The translations under genes were made by a program, and so were the position numbers. 64,000 nucleotides of DNA, from NCBI GenBank assembly GCA_036405135.1, contig DASWYF010000020.1, positions 62,001 to 126,000 of the forward strand, in the 5' to 3' direction. This DNA is from Verrucomicrobiia bacterium. GTDB lineage: Bacteria > Verrucomicrobiota > Verrucomicrobiia > Limisphaerales > JAEYXS01. Positions 25,477 to 34,632 of this stretch are shown here, piece by piece (position 1 is the stretch's first letter; each line of letters starts with the position of its first letter). The notes beneath the pieces are model-generated. The model worked only from the letters and a program-made list of their open reading frames with translations, made no database searches and was not told where the DNA came from.

Positions 25477-26517
25477 GTGCTGTCGTCACTTACTGAGCAA
25501 TTGAAGTCCGGGCAGGGTCTGACTCCGGATCAAGTGTCCTCTGCCGTCGCCTGGCTTACCGCGGAAAGCGTGACGCCGGAAGCGAAGGCCGAGTTCCTCA
25601 CCGCGCTGGCCAAAAAGGGCGAGACGGTGGATGAGATCGCCGCGTTTGCCCGCGAAATGCGCGAGCTGTCTCTCAAACCACCGCTGGATGCTTTATTACG
25701 CAATGGCGAGATCATCGACGTGTGCGGCACGGGCGGCGACCGGTTGAACACCTTCAACATCTCCACCAGCGTGGCCATTCTCGTGGCAGCGGCAGGGGTG
25801 CCGATGGCCAAGCACGGCAATCGCGCCATCACTTCCAAGTCCGGCAGTGCCGATGTGCTGGAAGCCTTGGGCATTCCCGTGGACAACACACCGGAGCAGG
25901 CTGCTGCGTTGTTAAAGGAACACAATTTCGCATTCTTCCTCGCGACCCGTTTTCATCCGGCGTTCAAACACATCGGTCCGGCGCGTAAGCTCTGTGCAGC
26001 GGCTGGTCAACGCACGATCTTCAATTTCCTTGGGCCGCTCATGAATCCGGCGCGTCCTACCGCCCAGCTGATCGGGGTGCCGAATCCCGCGCTCACCGAG
26101 CCGATGGCGCGGGTGTTGCAGAGCCTCGGCATCCGGCGGGGCATGGTGGTGAGCGGGCAAGTGGAGGGTGCTTCCCTCGATGAACTTTCCACCATGGGCG
26201 AGAATCGCGTGGCAGAGTTTTATCAAGATCAGGGCTTCCATACGTCCACTTGGAAAGGAGATTTTCTTCCGCTTCAACCGGCTACTTTGGCCGATCTCAC
26301 AGGTGGCGATGCGAAAGAGAATGCTGTCATCGTCTGCCAGGTTCTTTCCGGTCAGGAAAAGGGACCGAAGCGGGATGCTGTGTTGCTGAATGCCGCTGCG
26401 GCTCTGATGTTGGCGAACAAAGTAAAAACTCTCACGGAAGGCTGGGAGTTCGCCGCTGAAGTCATCGATAGCGGCAAGGCAGCAGCCAAGATCAAAGCGC
26501 TCTCCACCCGTTCATAA
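25477..26517 (+). CDS. trpD: anthranilate phosphoribosyltransferase
   Basis: Transfers phosphoribose from PRPP to anthranilate in tryptophan synthesis; cytoplasmic. The 346-residue protein starts at GTG 25477 (VLSSLTEQLKSGQGLT); TTG 25444 would add 11 residues. Diagnostic motifs: DVCGTGGD (PRPP/anthranilate loop), NISTSVAILVAAAG, KHGNRAITSKSGSADVLEALG, FLATRFHPAFKHIGPARK, FNFLGPLMNPA, EGASLDELS. No other trp gene is near. It leads a plus-strand run (trpD, GYF-2/DUF4190 protein, DUF2752 protein, membrane protein, folA) with gaps of 6 to 39 bases or overlap, so it may be cotranscribed with them. Confidence 0.97.
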   Translation: MLSSLTEQLKSGQGLTPDQVSSAVAWLTAESVTPEAKAEFLTALAKKGETVDEIAAFAREMRELSLKPPLDALLRNGEIIDVCGTGGDRLNTFNISTSVAILVAAAGVPMAKHGNRAITSKSGSADVLEALGIPVDNTPEQAAALLKEHNFAFFLATRFHPAFKHIGPARKLCAAAGQRTIFNFLGPLMNPARPTAQLIGVPNPALTEPMARVLQSLGIRRGMVVSGQVEGASLDELSTMGENRVAEFYQDQGFHTSTWKGDFLPLQPATLADLTGGDAKENAVIVCQVLSGQEKGPKRDAVLLNAAAALMLANKVKTLTEGWEFAAEVIDSGKAAAKIKALSTRS

Positions 26518-26523
26518 CGCATC

Positions 26524-27030
26524 ATGCCGGACCAACCCGTTCAGTATCAGCTCATCGGCAGTGACGGCATCGAGTACGGTCCTGCCTCCATCGAAGAGGT
26601 GCGCCAGTGGATCAGGGAAGGCCGCGCCAGCGCCAAGACGATGGCAAAGGCGAGTGATAATCCCGCCTGGCGCAAGCTGGGTGAGATACCGGAGTTCGCC
26701 GAGGCGATCGCCCAGCGGGCGGCCAATGCCCCTTCAGGGGGCAAAAGCGCTGCACCGCAACCAGAGCAGAACAAACTGGCCCGCATGGGGTTTATCCTGA
26801 GTCTGGTATCGTTGCTATGCTGTTGCGTACCATTGGCTCCGGTGGGATTGATCCTGTCCATCATCAGTCTGGTGCGGATCAATTCCGGCAAGGATTTGCG
26901 GGAGGGCTATGGTTTTGCGCTGGCTGGTATCATCATCGCGGTGGTGGTGATCATCATCAACATCATCGCTTTCAATTATTTCCCGGGCTTTTTCTCGGGC
27001 ATCGGTTCACAGAAAGTCTTTGCTCCATGA
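26524..27030 (+). CDS. GYF-2 / DUF4190 membrane protein
   Basis: A 168-residue protein. The N-terminal 55 residues form a GYF_2 (DUF4339) domain (YQLIGSDGIEYGPASIEEVRQWI, REGRASAKTMA), a peptide-binding-like fold. A proline/alanine linker follows, then two membrane segments of the DUF4190 type (about 88-115 and 130-155) around a basic loop (RINSGKDLREG). Function is unknown; in the PVC group this fusion is common next to DUF2752 proteins, and here the next gene (DUF2752) overlaps it by 4 bases. Confidence 0.85.
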   Translation: MPDQPVQYQLIGSDGIEYGPASIEEVRQWIREGRASAKTMAKASDNPAWRKLGEIPEFAEAIAQRAANAPSGGKSAAPQPEQNKLARMGFILSLVSLLCCCVPLAPVGLILSIISLVRINSGKDLREGYGFALAGIIIAVVVIIINIIAFNYFPGFFSGIGSQKVFAP

Positions 27031-27458
27031 GCAATGCCGTGCCACCGCCACTGCTGCCGTTGCCGTCACCCAATCGACGAAAGGTGATCTTGTGGTCGCT
27101 GGCCTTCGGTGCCTTCATTGTGGTTTTGCTGGTGCTGCACTTTTTTCCGCCGGGCCAATATCCCATCTATCCCGTCTGTCCCTTGCGTGAAGGAACAGGT
27201 TTGGATTGTCCCGGTTGTGGGGGCTTGCGCGCGATGCATCAGCTCACCAATGGAAACATCGCTGCGGCGTGGCGATTGAATCCGGCGGTGTTCGTTATCC
27301 TGCCGCTGGCTGCCTATGAAACGCTCATGCGCGTTTTTTTGAAAAGGCCGGAGCGCAGTGTTCTGGCGCATACGCCATCATTGATCGCTTTGGGCGTGTT
27401 GCTCCTGGTGTTTTCTGTGGGACGTAATCTGCCGAAACTGGCCCAGTGGTTTCCTTGA
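27027..27458 (+). CDS. DUF2752 membrane protein
   Basis: A 143-residue inner-membrane protein with three membrane segments (about 22-41, 84-104, 116-135). The DUF2752 signature is clear: YPVCPLREGTGLDCPGCGGLRAMHQLTNG, with cysteines that might form a metal site or disulfide. Function unknown. Its ATG overlaps the stop of the preceding gene (ATGA), showing translational coupling with the GYF-2/DUF4190 protein. Confidence 0.88.
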   Translation: MSNAVPPPLLPLPSPNRRKVILWSLAFGAFIVVLLVLHFFPPGQYPIYPVCPLREGTGLDCPGCGGLRAMHQLTNGNIAAAWRLNPAVFVILPLAAYETLMRVFLKRPERSVLAHTPSLIALGVLLLVFSVGRNLPKLAQWFP

Positions 27459-27474
27459 TAGCCCTTGCGGACGT

Positions 27475-27852
27475 ATGCTCGAACTGTTGCGCAAAATGCT
27501 GAAGGTCAGCTATCCGATAGATCGGAAAAGCGCGCGTACCTGCCTCCTGCTCAACGTCGCGGCGTGGCCGGGATTGGGTTCTGTGCTGGCCGAGCGTTTC
27601 AGCGGTTGGTTGCAGATGATCCTGTCCCTGGGCGGGCTTTTGATGGTCGCTTCTTCCCTCTTCCAATTCATGACGATGCTGTGGGAGGAGACGCGTTATC
27701 CCACCATGCAGGACCGCTTCGTGCGGGTGGCCATCTGTGGTGCGCTGGCTTTTGCCGCAGCTTGGGTCTGGTCCTTGATCACGAGCCTTTCGGTCTGTTC
27801 CAAGGCCGTGCCGACTCTTCCGCGCGATCCTGCCAAACCGCCTGCGCTTTGA
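27475..27852 (+). CDS. small membrane protein of unknown function
   Basis: A 125-residue protein with a basic N-terminal helix (MLELLRKMLKVSYPIDRK) and three probable membrane segments (about 22-38, 45-68 and 84-105). It has a GLGSVLAERFSGWLQ segment that recalls TM2/DUF-type short membrane proteins, but I cannot assign a family. It is 16 bases after the DUF2752 gene and 39 before folA and is likely part of the same transcript. Confidence 0.65.
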   Translation: MLELLRKMLKVSYPIDRKSARTCLLLNVAAWPGLGSVLAERFSGWLQMILSLGGLLMVASSLFQFMTMLWEETRYPTMQDRFVRVAICGALAFAAAWVWSLITSLSVCSKAVPTLPRDPAKPPAL

Positions 27853-27891
27853 GTTGGCTTTGCGCAGCACGCACTTTATTTTCCCAGCCAG

Positions 27892-28353
27892 ATGAAGCCG
27901 TTCAAAGCCATCGCAGCTATGTCCGAGAACCGGGTGATCGGTCAGGGCAACACCATCCCGTGGCATCTGCCGGAAGATTTCAAGTGGTTCAAACAAACGA
28001 CCACGGGCCATATCATCGTGATGGGCCGCAAGACGTATGAGTCCATCGGACGATTGCTGCCGAACCGTACCACGGTCATCCTGAGCCGCAGTGATCTTTC
28101 CATTCCCGGCGCGGTGATGTTAAAAGACCTGGCTGCGCTGAAACCGGTGGAAGACGGGCGTGAGACGTTCATCTGCGGCGGTGCAGAGATCTATCGTCAG
28201 GCGTTGCCGATGTGTTCCGATCTCTACCTCACGCTAGTTAAGCGGACGGTGGAAGGCGATGCGTTCTTCCCTCCTTTTGAAGATCAATTTGAGCTGGTGG
28301 AGACATTGCGGGATACGCCCGAGTTCGCCATCCGGCACTACCGCCGCAAGTAG
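27892..28353 (+). CDS. folA: dihydrofolate reductase
   Basis: Reduces dihydrofolate to tetrahydrofolate with NADPH. The 153-residue length is typical. Motifs: AIAAMSENRVIGQGNTIPWHLPEDFKWFK (substrate pocket with Trp and the acidic Asp/Glu), IIVMGRKTYESIGR (NADPH binding), TVILSR, FICGGAEIYRQALP, LYLTLV. No thyA adjoins. It is the last gene of the trpD run. Confidence 0.96.
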   Translation: MKPFKAIAAMSENRVIGQGNTIPWHLPEDFKWFKQTTTGHIIVMGRKTYESIGRLLPNRTTVILSRSDLSIPGAVMLKDLAALKPVEDGRETFICGGAEIYRQALPMCSDLYLTLVKRTVEGDAFFPPFEDQFELVETLRDTPEFAIRHYRRK

Positions 28354-28446
28354 CAGGTTAGTGCCGTTTCCCCTCTTGCTTTTGCCCAGGTGGAGGCACA
28401 GCCTGTTTGCTGAATCAGCCGTCCACGATTCGAGACACAAAGGGAA

Positions 28447-29489
28447 ATGGTTATGCCTGGCACCTGCAACGGACGTACACTTGGGAGTTTTTTCATCGCG
28501 ATCATTTTTGCCCTCATGGTTCTCCTGCCGCAGGAAACTTGGGCGCAAGCATTCAAGGCGGGGCAAGTGATCGAATATCGGGTGCGCGGGGCATATCCCG
28601 AGGTGTGGGAGCGCGGCACCATTCTGCGCGAACTGGAAGGCGGCAAACAGTATTTGATCCGGCAAAAGCCCAGCCAATTTTACCCGGAAGGATTGGAATA
28701 CGCTTATTCTCCCAATGACTTGCGTACGGCCAAAGACGCCAAACCGCTCGAGCCGGTCACAGGCAAAACAACACCAACCACAGCACCTACGCCAATACCG
28801 GCGCCCGCCCCTGCTCCCAAACCGGCAACCACAGAGACACCTCGCACGGCACCCGCACCGGCTGTCCAAGGGCACGGTTTGCTGACGAAGGCTGAAGTCA
28901 TCGCTTATGCCAAACAGATTTTCGGTCCGGGCGATGCTTTCGCCAATCCCCAGCGTGATGCTTTGCTGAATCAGATCCGTGATCTCATCAAAACGCGTGG
29001 AGTGAGCTTTGAAATGGATACCGATTTCCGCATCAGATGAGTGCGATGGGAACGTACTCGGTTCACATCGGTTCTGCCGTGGAGTCCAATTTTGGCGAGC
29101 CACCCAAGCTGGAAGATTACTTCGGCACGTTTCACCTGTGAGTGGCCAATCGCGGTAGCAAATCGGAACGGCGCGAGGGCAGCCACGTGATCGTGACCAC
29201 GAGCGATTCCCAGCATGAGTCCGGAGCGGTGACGATCAATAAAGACGGCACCTATGTGTGGAAATTTTTCCGCGATGATCCACCGGCCAAGTGGCTGAAA
29301 GGCAAGTGGCGTGAAGTGCAATCCGCTGAACTGAACCAATGGGGAGGCGGTCCGGCCATCTGGCTGGAGAAAGCCAAGCAAGGGCAGGATTACATGGTGC
29401 GCATGGGGCGTGTTCCCGGCTGGCCAGGCTGGATCGATGTGGGCATGGGGGCAGGCCGCACACCGGTCGAGTACGGACGGCGGCCTTGA
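28447..29489 (+). pseudogene. broken secreted protein gene (frame change and in-frame stop)
   Basis: Two plus-strand pieces appear to be halves of one exported protein. The first (28447-29040, 197 residues) has a signal peptide ending near LPQETWAQA, a conserved-looking domain (EYRVRGAYPEVWERGTIL), a Pro/Ala/Thr linker and LTKAEVIAYAKQIFGPG. It stops at 29038 while a second frame begins in the ATGA overlap (29037) and reads through the same style of protein to an in-frame TGA at 29139. It then continues from a GTG at 29142 to 29489 (GAVTINKDGTYVWKFFRD, DPPAKWLKGKWREV). From memory, related proteins are continuous across this junction, which suggests a frameshift plus a nonsense change. Sequencing error or two coupled genes remain possible. 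Confidence 0.55.
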
Positions 29490-29494
29490 TACAT

Positions 29495-29527
29495 GAAAAA
29501 AGGCGGCTGGATCGCTCCAGCCGCCTT
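29495..29527 (-). terminator. intrinsic terminator for the peroxiredoxin gene
   Basis: AAGGCGGCTGGA / TCCAGCCGCCTT, a 12-bp perfect stem with loop TCGC. On the minus strand it is followed by six T, 15 bases after the peroxiredoxin stop. It can also stop plus-strand transcription. Confidence 0.9.
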
Positions 29528-29542
29528 CTGGTCTTAAAAAGC

Positions 29543-30178
29543 TTACTTGTTCGGCTGCGGTGTGTAGCGCAGGTACGGCTTCACGGTGCGGAAGCCTTTC
29601 GGGAACAGCGTCGTCGCTTCCGGATCTTTCACGGCCGGAGTGATGATGCAGTCTTGGCCGTCCACCCAGTTCGCGGGTGTGGCCACCTTGAACTTCGCGG
29701 TGAGCTGGAGCGAGTCGATGACGCGCAGGATCTCGGCGAAGTTACGGCCTGTGGAAGCAGGATACGTAAGGGTGAGCTTGATCTTCTTGTCCGGTCCGAT
29801 GACGAACACGGAACGCACGGTGAATGTGGCGTCAGCGTTCGGGTGGATCATGTCATACAGCTCGGAAACCTTGCGGGACGGGTCGGCGATGATCGGAAAG
29901 TTCATCGTCGTGCACTGGGTCTCGTTGATGTCCTTGATCCAGCCGTGGTGATCGCCGATCGGGTCCACGCTCACGGCGATGACCTTCACATTGCGCTTGG
30001 AGAACTCGTCCTTGAGCTTGGCCACGGTGCCCAGTTCTGTCGTGCAGACGGGGGTGTAGTCAGCAGGATGGGAGAAAAGCACACCCCAGCCGCCACCGAG
30101 CCATTGATGGAAATCGATGTTTCCTTCCGTCGTCTCCGCCGTGAAGTTCGGCGCCTCATCACCTAAACGCAGTGCCAT
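29543..30178 (-). CDS. 1-Cys peroxiredoxin (Prx6 type)
   Basis: Reduces hydrogen peroxide and organic peroxides in the cytoplasm. The 211-residue protein has peroxidatic Cys45 in DYTPVCTTELG and the Prx6 features VIAVSVDPIGDHHGWIKDI, FPIIADPSRKVSELYDMIH and the long C-terminal domain (PANWVDGQDCIITPAV) used for dimer contact. The Cys in GQDCIITP is at the site where some family members keep a second Cys. It is 105 bases downstream of gcvP on the same strand; cotranscription is possible but not shown. Confidence 0.95.
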   Translation of the reverse strand: MALRLGDEAPNFTAETTEGNIDFHQWLGGGWGVLFSHPADYTPVCTTELGTVAKLKDEFSKRNVKVIAVSVDPIGDHHGWIKDINETQCTTMNFPIIADPSRKVSELYDMIHPNADATFTVRSVFVIGPDKKIKLTLTYPASTGRNFAEILRVIDSLQLTAKFKVATPANWVDGQDCIITPAVKDPEATTLFPKGFRTVKPYLRYTPQPNK

Positions 30179-30283
30179 AAATCTAGTCTTTCGCTCAAAA
30201 ATTAAAATTATTAGGGAGCGCAGGATAGCGGTCCGGGGAAAATGTGCAACCGGGAAGAAATCTCCCCGATAGCACGCCCCGGC

Positions 30284-33142
30284 TTACTGGTAAGCCTCCA
30301 TGCCGACGCACGTGCAGACCGGGTTACGGTCGCCGAACACGTTGTCGATGCGGCCCACCGCAGGCCAGAACTTGTGGTCTTTCAACCACGGACGCGGGAA
30401 GGCGGCTTGTTCGCGAGTGTAGGGGCGATTCCACGCGTCACCGGCGATGGTGTCCGCCGTGTGAGGTGCGTTCTTGAGCGGGTTGTTCGCTTTATCAAGC
30501 GCGCCCGTTTCCACGGCTTGGATCTCAGCGTGGATGGCGAGCATGGCGTCGCAGAAGCGGTCCAGCTCAGCTTGGGATTCGCTCTCGGTCGGCTCGACCA
30601 TCAACGTGCCCGCCACCGGCCAGCTCAACGTCGGCGCGTGGAAGCCGTAATCCATCAGGCGCTTCGCGACGTCCTCAGCGGTGACGAGCTTGAACTGGCG
30701 CAGGTCGAGGATGCACTCGTGTGCGACGAGGCCGCTCTTGCCCTTGTAGAGAATCGGGAAGTGTTCTTGCAGGCGCTTGGCGATGTAGTTCGCGTTCAGG
30801 ATGGCGAACTTCGTCGCATCCGTGACGCCCGCCGGTCCCATGAGGCGGATGTAAACCCACGAGATCGTGAGGATGCTCGCGCTGCCCCAAGGCGCAGCAG
30901 AGATCGCCCCGAGCTTGTGCTGGCCTTCCAGCGAAACCACCGGATGACCCGGCAGGAAGGGCGTGAGGTGTTTCGCGACACCGATCGGGCCCATGCCCGG
31001 ACCGCCGCCACCGTGCGGGATGCAGAAGGTCTTATGCAGGTTCAGATGGCAGACGTCCGCGCCGATGTCACCCGGGCGGCACAGGCCGACTTGGGCGTTC
31101 ATATTCGCGCCATCCATATACACCTGACCGCCGAAGCTGTGGATGATCTGGCAGATATCCTTGATGCTTTCCTCGAACACGCCGTGCGTGGACGGATACG
31201 TGATCATCAAGCAGGAAAGCGTGTCCTTATACTGCTCGGCCTTCGTGCGCAGATCGGCCACGTCGATGTTGCCTTCCTTGTCGCAGGCGACAGGGATGAC
31301 TTTCAGACCAGCCATCACGGCGCTGGCGGGGTTCGTGCCGTGCGCGGAAGTCGGGATGAGGCAGATATCGCGATCGAGCTGGCCCTTGCTCTGGTGATAC
31401 GCGTGGATGGCCATGAGGCCTGCGTATTCACCGGCGGAACCGGCGTTCGGCTGCAGCGAGATGGCGTGGAAACCGGTGATCTCCGCGAGCCATTGTTCCA
31501 ACTGCTTGAACATCGTGAGATAACCCTGCGTCTGGCTGAGCGGCGCGAAGGGATGCAGCTTGCCGAACTCCGGCCAGCTCACGGGGAACATCTCCACCGT
31601 CGCGTTCAGCTTCATCGTGCAGGAGCCGAGCGGGATCATAGAATGCGTGAGCGAGAGGTCACGCGATTCCAGCTTGCGCAGGTAGCGCAGCATCTCCGTC
31701 TCCGAGTGATAGAGATTAAAGACCTTGTGCGTGAGATACTCGCTCGTGCGTTGCAACGCAGCGGGGATGCTCGAAGTCAATCCTTGGTTCACGTCTTTGA
31801 CGGTGAAGTCTGGTGCTTTGTCACCATTGAAGATTTGCCACAGCTCAACGATGTCCTTGGCCGAAACCGTTTCATCCACGGAAAGGCCCACTGAGGTCGC
31901 ATCGATCGCACGCAAGTTAATGCCGTGTTCCACGGCGATTGCATGAACACTAGCGGCATCCTTCATGGTGATGCGCAGGGTGTCGAAGTAAGCAGCGGGT
32001 TCGACCTTCAGGCCGAGCTTCGCGAGACCAGCGGCGAGGACGGTGGTCACGCCATGCACGCGTTGCGCGATGGCTTTCAGGCCCTTCGGACCGTGATAGC
32101 ACGCATACATCGCGGCCATGTTCGCGAGGAGCGCTTGGGCCGTGCAGATGTTGCTCGTCGCCTTGTCACGGCGGATGTGCTGCTCGCGTGTTTGCAGGGA
32201 GAGACGATAGGCAGCCTTGCCGCGAGAGTCTTTCGAGACGCCCACGATACGACCGGGCATCTGGCGCTTGAAGGCATCGCGCGTGGCGAAGAAAGCAGCG
32301 TGCGGTCCACCGTAACCCAGCGGCACACCGAAGCGTTGCGCGCTGCCCACGGCGATATCGGCACCGAGTTCACCGGGCGATTTCAGGAGCGTAAGTGCGA
32401 GCAGATCGGTCGCGGCGATGGTGACAGCTTCCGCCGCGTGCGTCTTCGCGAACAATTCGGTGTAATCCGTCACCGCACCGAATGTGTCCGGATACTGCAC
32501 GAGCACGGCGAAGAGTTTGCCGTCGAAATCGATCTTGGCCGGATTGCCGATGCGCACTTCGATGCCGACGGGCTTCGCGCGCGTGACCACGACGTTGATC
32601 GTCTGCGGATGGCAGTTCTCGGCGATGAAGATGACGTTCTTCGTGTCGTTGCCCTTGATGCTGTAGGCCATGGTCATGGCTTCGGCAGCGGCGGTGCCTT
32701 CATCGAGCAGGGAAGCGTTCGCGATGTCCAAGCCGGTGAGGTCGCACACCATCGTCTGATAGTTCAGCAATGATTCGAGGCGGCCTTGGGAGATCTCTGC
32801 CTGATAGGGCGTGTATTGCGTGTACCAGCCGGGGTTCTCGAGGATGTTGCGCTGGATCACGGGCGGCGTGATTGTGTCGTAGTAGCCCATGCCGATGTAG
32901 GAGCGGAACACTTTGTTCCCGCTGGCGATGCTGCGCAATTCCGCGAGCGCCTCGAATTCCGAGCAAGGCGTCGGCAAGTTCAGCGAACGGCCAAGGCGGA
33001 TGCTTGCAGGCACGGTCTTGTCCGCGAGTTCGGCGAGGGACTTCACACCGACGACGGGAAGCATCGCGGCGAGTTCGGATTCACTCGGGCCGAGGTGGCG
33101 GGCGGCGAACTGATCAGGATGGGCAAGATTAAGGGCAGACAT
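30284..33142 (-). CDS. gcvP: glycine dehydrogenase (decarboxylating), P protein
   Basis: The PLP enzyme of the glycine cleavage system: decarboxylates glycine and passes aminomethyl to lipoyl-GcvH. The 952-residue protein is the fused, full-length bacterial type with homologous N- and C-terminal halves. The PLP-binding lysine is Lys704 in [20 protein letters not shown]; other motifs are [47 protein letters not shown]. gcvT and gcvH are not in the window. No glycine riboswitch was recognised upstream; a 15-bp inverted repeat (33218-33232) lies 76 bases before the start. No clear ribosome site precedes the ATG. Confidence 0.97.
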   Translation of the reverse strand: MSALNLAHPDQFAARHLGPSESELAAMLPVVGVKSLAELADKTVPASIRLGRSLNLPTPCSEFEALAELRSIASGNKVFRSYIGMGYYDTITPPVIQRNILENPGWYTQYTPYQAEISQGRLESLLNYQTMVCDLTGLDIANASLLDEGTAAAEAMTMAYSIKGNDTKNVIFIAENCHPQTINVVVTRAKPVGIEVRIGNPAKIDFDGKLFAVLVQYPDTFGAVTDYTELFAKTHAAEAVTIAATDLLALTLLKSPGELGADIAVGSAQRFGVPLGYGGPHAAFFATRDAFKRQMPGRIVGVSKDSRGKAAYRLSLQTREQHIRRDKATSNICTAQALLANMAAMYACYHGPKGLKAIAQRVHGVTTVLAAGLAKLGLKVEPAAYFDTLRITMKDAASVHAIAVEHGINLRAIDATSVGLSVDETVSAKDIVELWQIFNGDKAPDFTVKDVNQGLTSSIPAALQRTSEYLTHKVFNLYHSETEMLRYLRKLESRDLSLTHSMIPLGSCTMKLNATVEMFPVSWPEFGKLHPFAPLSQTQGYLTMFKQLEQWLAEITGFHAISLQPNAGSAGEYAGLMAIHAYHQSKGQLDRDICLIPTSAHGTNPASAVMAGLKVIPVACDKEGNIDVADLRTKAEQYKDTLSCLMITYPSTHGVFEESIKDICQIIHSFGGQVYMDGANMNAQVGLCRPGDIGADVCHLNLHKTFCIPHGGGGPGMGPIGVAKHLTPFLPGHPVVSLEGQHKLGAISAAPWGSASILTISWVYIRLMGPAGVTDATKFAILNANYIAKRLQEHFPILYKGKSGLVAHECILDLRQFKLVTAEDVAKRLMDYGFHAPTLSWPVAGTLMVEPTESESQAELDRFCDAMLAIHAEIQAVETGALDKANNPLKNAPHTADTIAGDAWNRPYTREQAAFPRPWLKDHKFWPAVGRIDNVFGDRNPVCTCVGMEAYQ

Positions 33143-33217
33143 GTGATTCAGCGTCAGCGACCGGAAGACCGGTCAAAAAACAAGGGTGCAAGGTAAGGGC
33201 GGGCGGGGGCAAATCAA

Positions 33218-33232
33218 GTGAACTTTGTTCAC
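33218..33232. promoter_or_regulatory. inverted repeat upstream of gcvP, possible operator
   Basis: GTGAAC-TTT-GTTCAC, perfect 6-bp arms, 76-90 bases before the gcvP start codon. Spacing of the GAAC/GTTC halves (3) does not fit a LexA box (4). The regulator is unknown. Confidence 0.35.
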
Positions 33233-33294
33233 AGATGATTCACCGAGAAAGGCGGGCTAATGGAGGCGTGAAGCACGGCTGAAAACGAAGCAAT

Positions 33295-33446
33295 GTGCTG
33301 CCGGATTCCAGCCGGCAGTAAAGGGGCTCGGATAGGCAGAAGCCGTATCAATAAAAGGCAGGGTAGCGTGATTCCGACAGGGCAGGCGTTCGCGACGGTA
33401 TGCTACGTCGAACGTCTCTATCCTGCCGGCTGGAATCCGGCAGCAC
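33295..33446. repeat. BIME-like pair of inverted REP-type hairpins
   Basis: A 24-bp sequence (33295-33318) is repeated exactly in inverse orientation at 33423-33446, 104 bases apart. Each arm is itself a hairpin CTGCCGG-N7-CCGGCAG. The intervening DNA has no gene. This differs in sequence from the RAYT-linked palindromes. The rest of the 371-base gap 33143-33513 holds nothing else recognised apart from the gcvP operator-like repeat. Confidence 0.85.
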
Positions 33447-33513
33447 GGGCATTAGGCTTCGTCGGTCGCTTTTGAGCTTTTGAGCGGCGACGAGACGGCA
33501 TATCTTTTCCGCA

Positions 33514-34404
33514 ATGCGCGTTCTCATCATCGGGTGTGGCTATGTCGGGTTGCCGTTGGGTAAAGCCTTGGTAGCCAAGGGGCATGAGGTTTTTGGCGTG
33601 AGGCGCAGTGCCGAAGCACAGACGGAATTGGAGGCGGCGGGCATCAAGCCGCTCATCGCGGATATCACCCAGCCGGAGACGCTGGCAGCGTTGCCTGGTC
33701 CGTTTGATTGGGTGATAAATTGCGTATCTTCCAGTAAGGGCGGGCCGGACGTGTATCGGCAGGTGTATCTGGAGGGGACGAAGAATTTGTTGCAATGGCT
33801 GACGGCTAATCCGCCGAAGAAATACCTCTACACCAGCAGCACGAGCGTCTATGGCCAGACCGATGGTATGCCGGTGAAGGAAAGCGCCTCTACGATGCCG
33901 GTGAATGAAACCAGCCAGATACTGGTGCAAACGGAGAGGCTTTTGCTGCAGGCGTTCCAGACGAGCAAGTTCCCGGCCGTCATCTTGCGTGTGGCAGGCA
34001 TTTATGGACCGGGACGCGGGCATCTTTTCCAGCAATATCTAAAGGATGAGGCACGTATCCATGGGAAGGGCGATCGCATCATCAACATGATCCATCTGGA
34101 TGATGCGGTGGGTGTGATCCAAGCGGCGTGCAAGGGCGGTCATCCGGGCGAGATCTACAATGTGGTGGATGATGAGCCAGTCTCACAGTTGCACTTTTTC
34201 CGGTGGTTGGGTGAAGCCTTGGGTAAAGATCTGCCACCTCACGCTACAGAAGAGGAGAATGCGGAACGCAAGCGTGGGCTTACGAACAAGAAGGTGGCGA
34301 ACCGGAAGCTGAAGATGGAGCTGGGGTATCAGTTCGTTCACCCGACCTTCCGGCAGGGGTACACGGCGGAGATGTTGTGGATGGAGAGACAGGGTTTGTT
34401 GTAA
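33514..34404 (+). CDS. NAD-dependent epimerase/dehydratase-like SDR protein
   Basis: A 296-residue extended/atypical SDR (YeeZ-like group). Residues 1-12 form the Rossmann start MRVLIIGCGYVG with GxGxxG dinucleotide motif; NCVSSSKGG and YTSSTSVYGQ follow. The classical catalytic YxxxK is replaced here by a Q-T-E-R segment (ILVQTERLLLQA), as in the atypical SDR_a5 subgroup, so dehydrogenase activity is doubtful. ILRVAGIYGPGR and NMIHLDDAVGVI are conserved substrate-domain motifs. It stands alone between the BIME-like repeats and the minus-strand hydrolase; its role may be nucleotide-sugar or cofactor binding. Confidence 0.88.
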   Translation: MRVLIIGCGYVGLPLGKALVAKGHEVFGVRRSAEAQTELEAAGIKPLIADITQPETLAALPGPFDWVINCVSSSKGGPDVYRQVYLEGTKNLLQWLTANPPKKYLYTSSTSVYGQTDGMPVKESASTMPVNETSQILVQTERLLLQAFQTSKFPAVILRVAGIYGPGRGHLFQQYLKDEARIHGKGDRIINMIHLDDAVGVIQAACKGGHPGEIYNVVDDEPVSQLHFFRWLGEALGKDLPPHATEEENAERKRGLTNKKVANRKLKMELGYQFVHPTFRQGYTAEMLWMERQGLL

Positions 34405-34452
34405 ATGACGAATGACTAAGCCCGAATGACGAAGGAATGAGCAATGACTAAG
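34405..34452. repeat. AATGACGAATGAC-type intergenic repeat
   Basis: Directly after the SDR stop the sequence runs through several GAATGACGA / GCAATGACTAAG units. Low complexity and degenerate; it resembles the dispersed non-coding phrases elsewhere in the window. Confidence 0.5.
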
Positions 34453-34461
34453 CTCAAAGCA

Positions 34462-34632
34462 TCAGACAGCTGACAGTTTGGCGGCTTTGCTCAGAATACG
34501 TATTTTGGCTTCTTCCCAATCGGAAAAGCGGTCTTTTCCTGTTCTGACCAATTCCTCAGTTTCTTTCAAAGCGACGGCGTGCCATTCCGGTGGCTGAGCG
34601 GAGACGTATCGTACGCTTGTGAGAGGATGACT
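34462..34632 (-). pseudogene. possible remnant of a small antitoxin-like gene
   Basis: A minus-strand frame reads YVSAQPPEWHAVALKETEEL then VRTGKDRFSDWEEAKIRILS, which resembles the small unstable antitoxins of ParE/RelE-type systems (PF09720-like W..HxxxLxExxxxxxxGxxxFxxWEEAKxR). It has no in-frame start codon: upstream it runs into the stop codon of the alpha/beta hydrolase. An ATG overlapping that stop (ATGA) starts another frame that soon terminates. The best explanation is a frameshifted or truncated antitoxin; no toxin gene is visible. The family call is from pattern only. Confidence 0.3.

Noticed and set aside
29139-29141. TGA read as selenocysteine
   Set aside because: No SECIS-like hairpin was evident and the residue before it lacks a selenoprotein-type context; pseudogene or error is simpler.
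30242-31894. 550-residue plus-strand frame opposite gcvP
   Set aside because: Arg/His-rich shadow of the gcvP reading frame; no motifs.
33218-33232. LexA box upstream of gcvP
   Set aside because: GAAC and GTTC are 3 bases apart rather than 4 and the flanks do not match.
33143-33294. glycine riboswitch in the gcvP leader
   Set aside because: The leader is short and I could not see the paired aptamer motifs; only one small inverted repeat is present.
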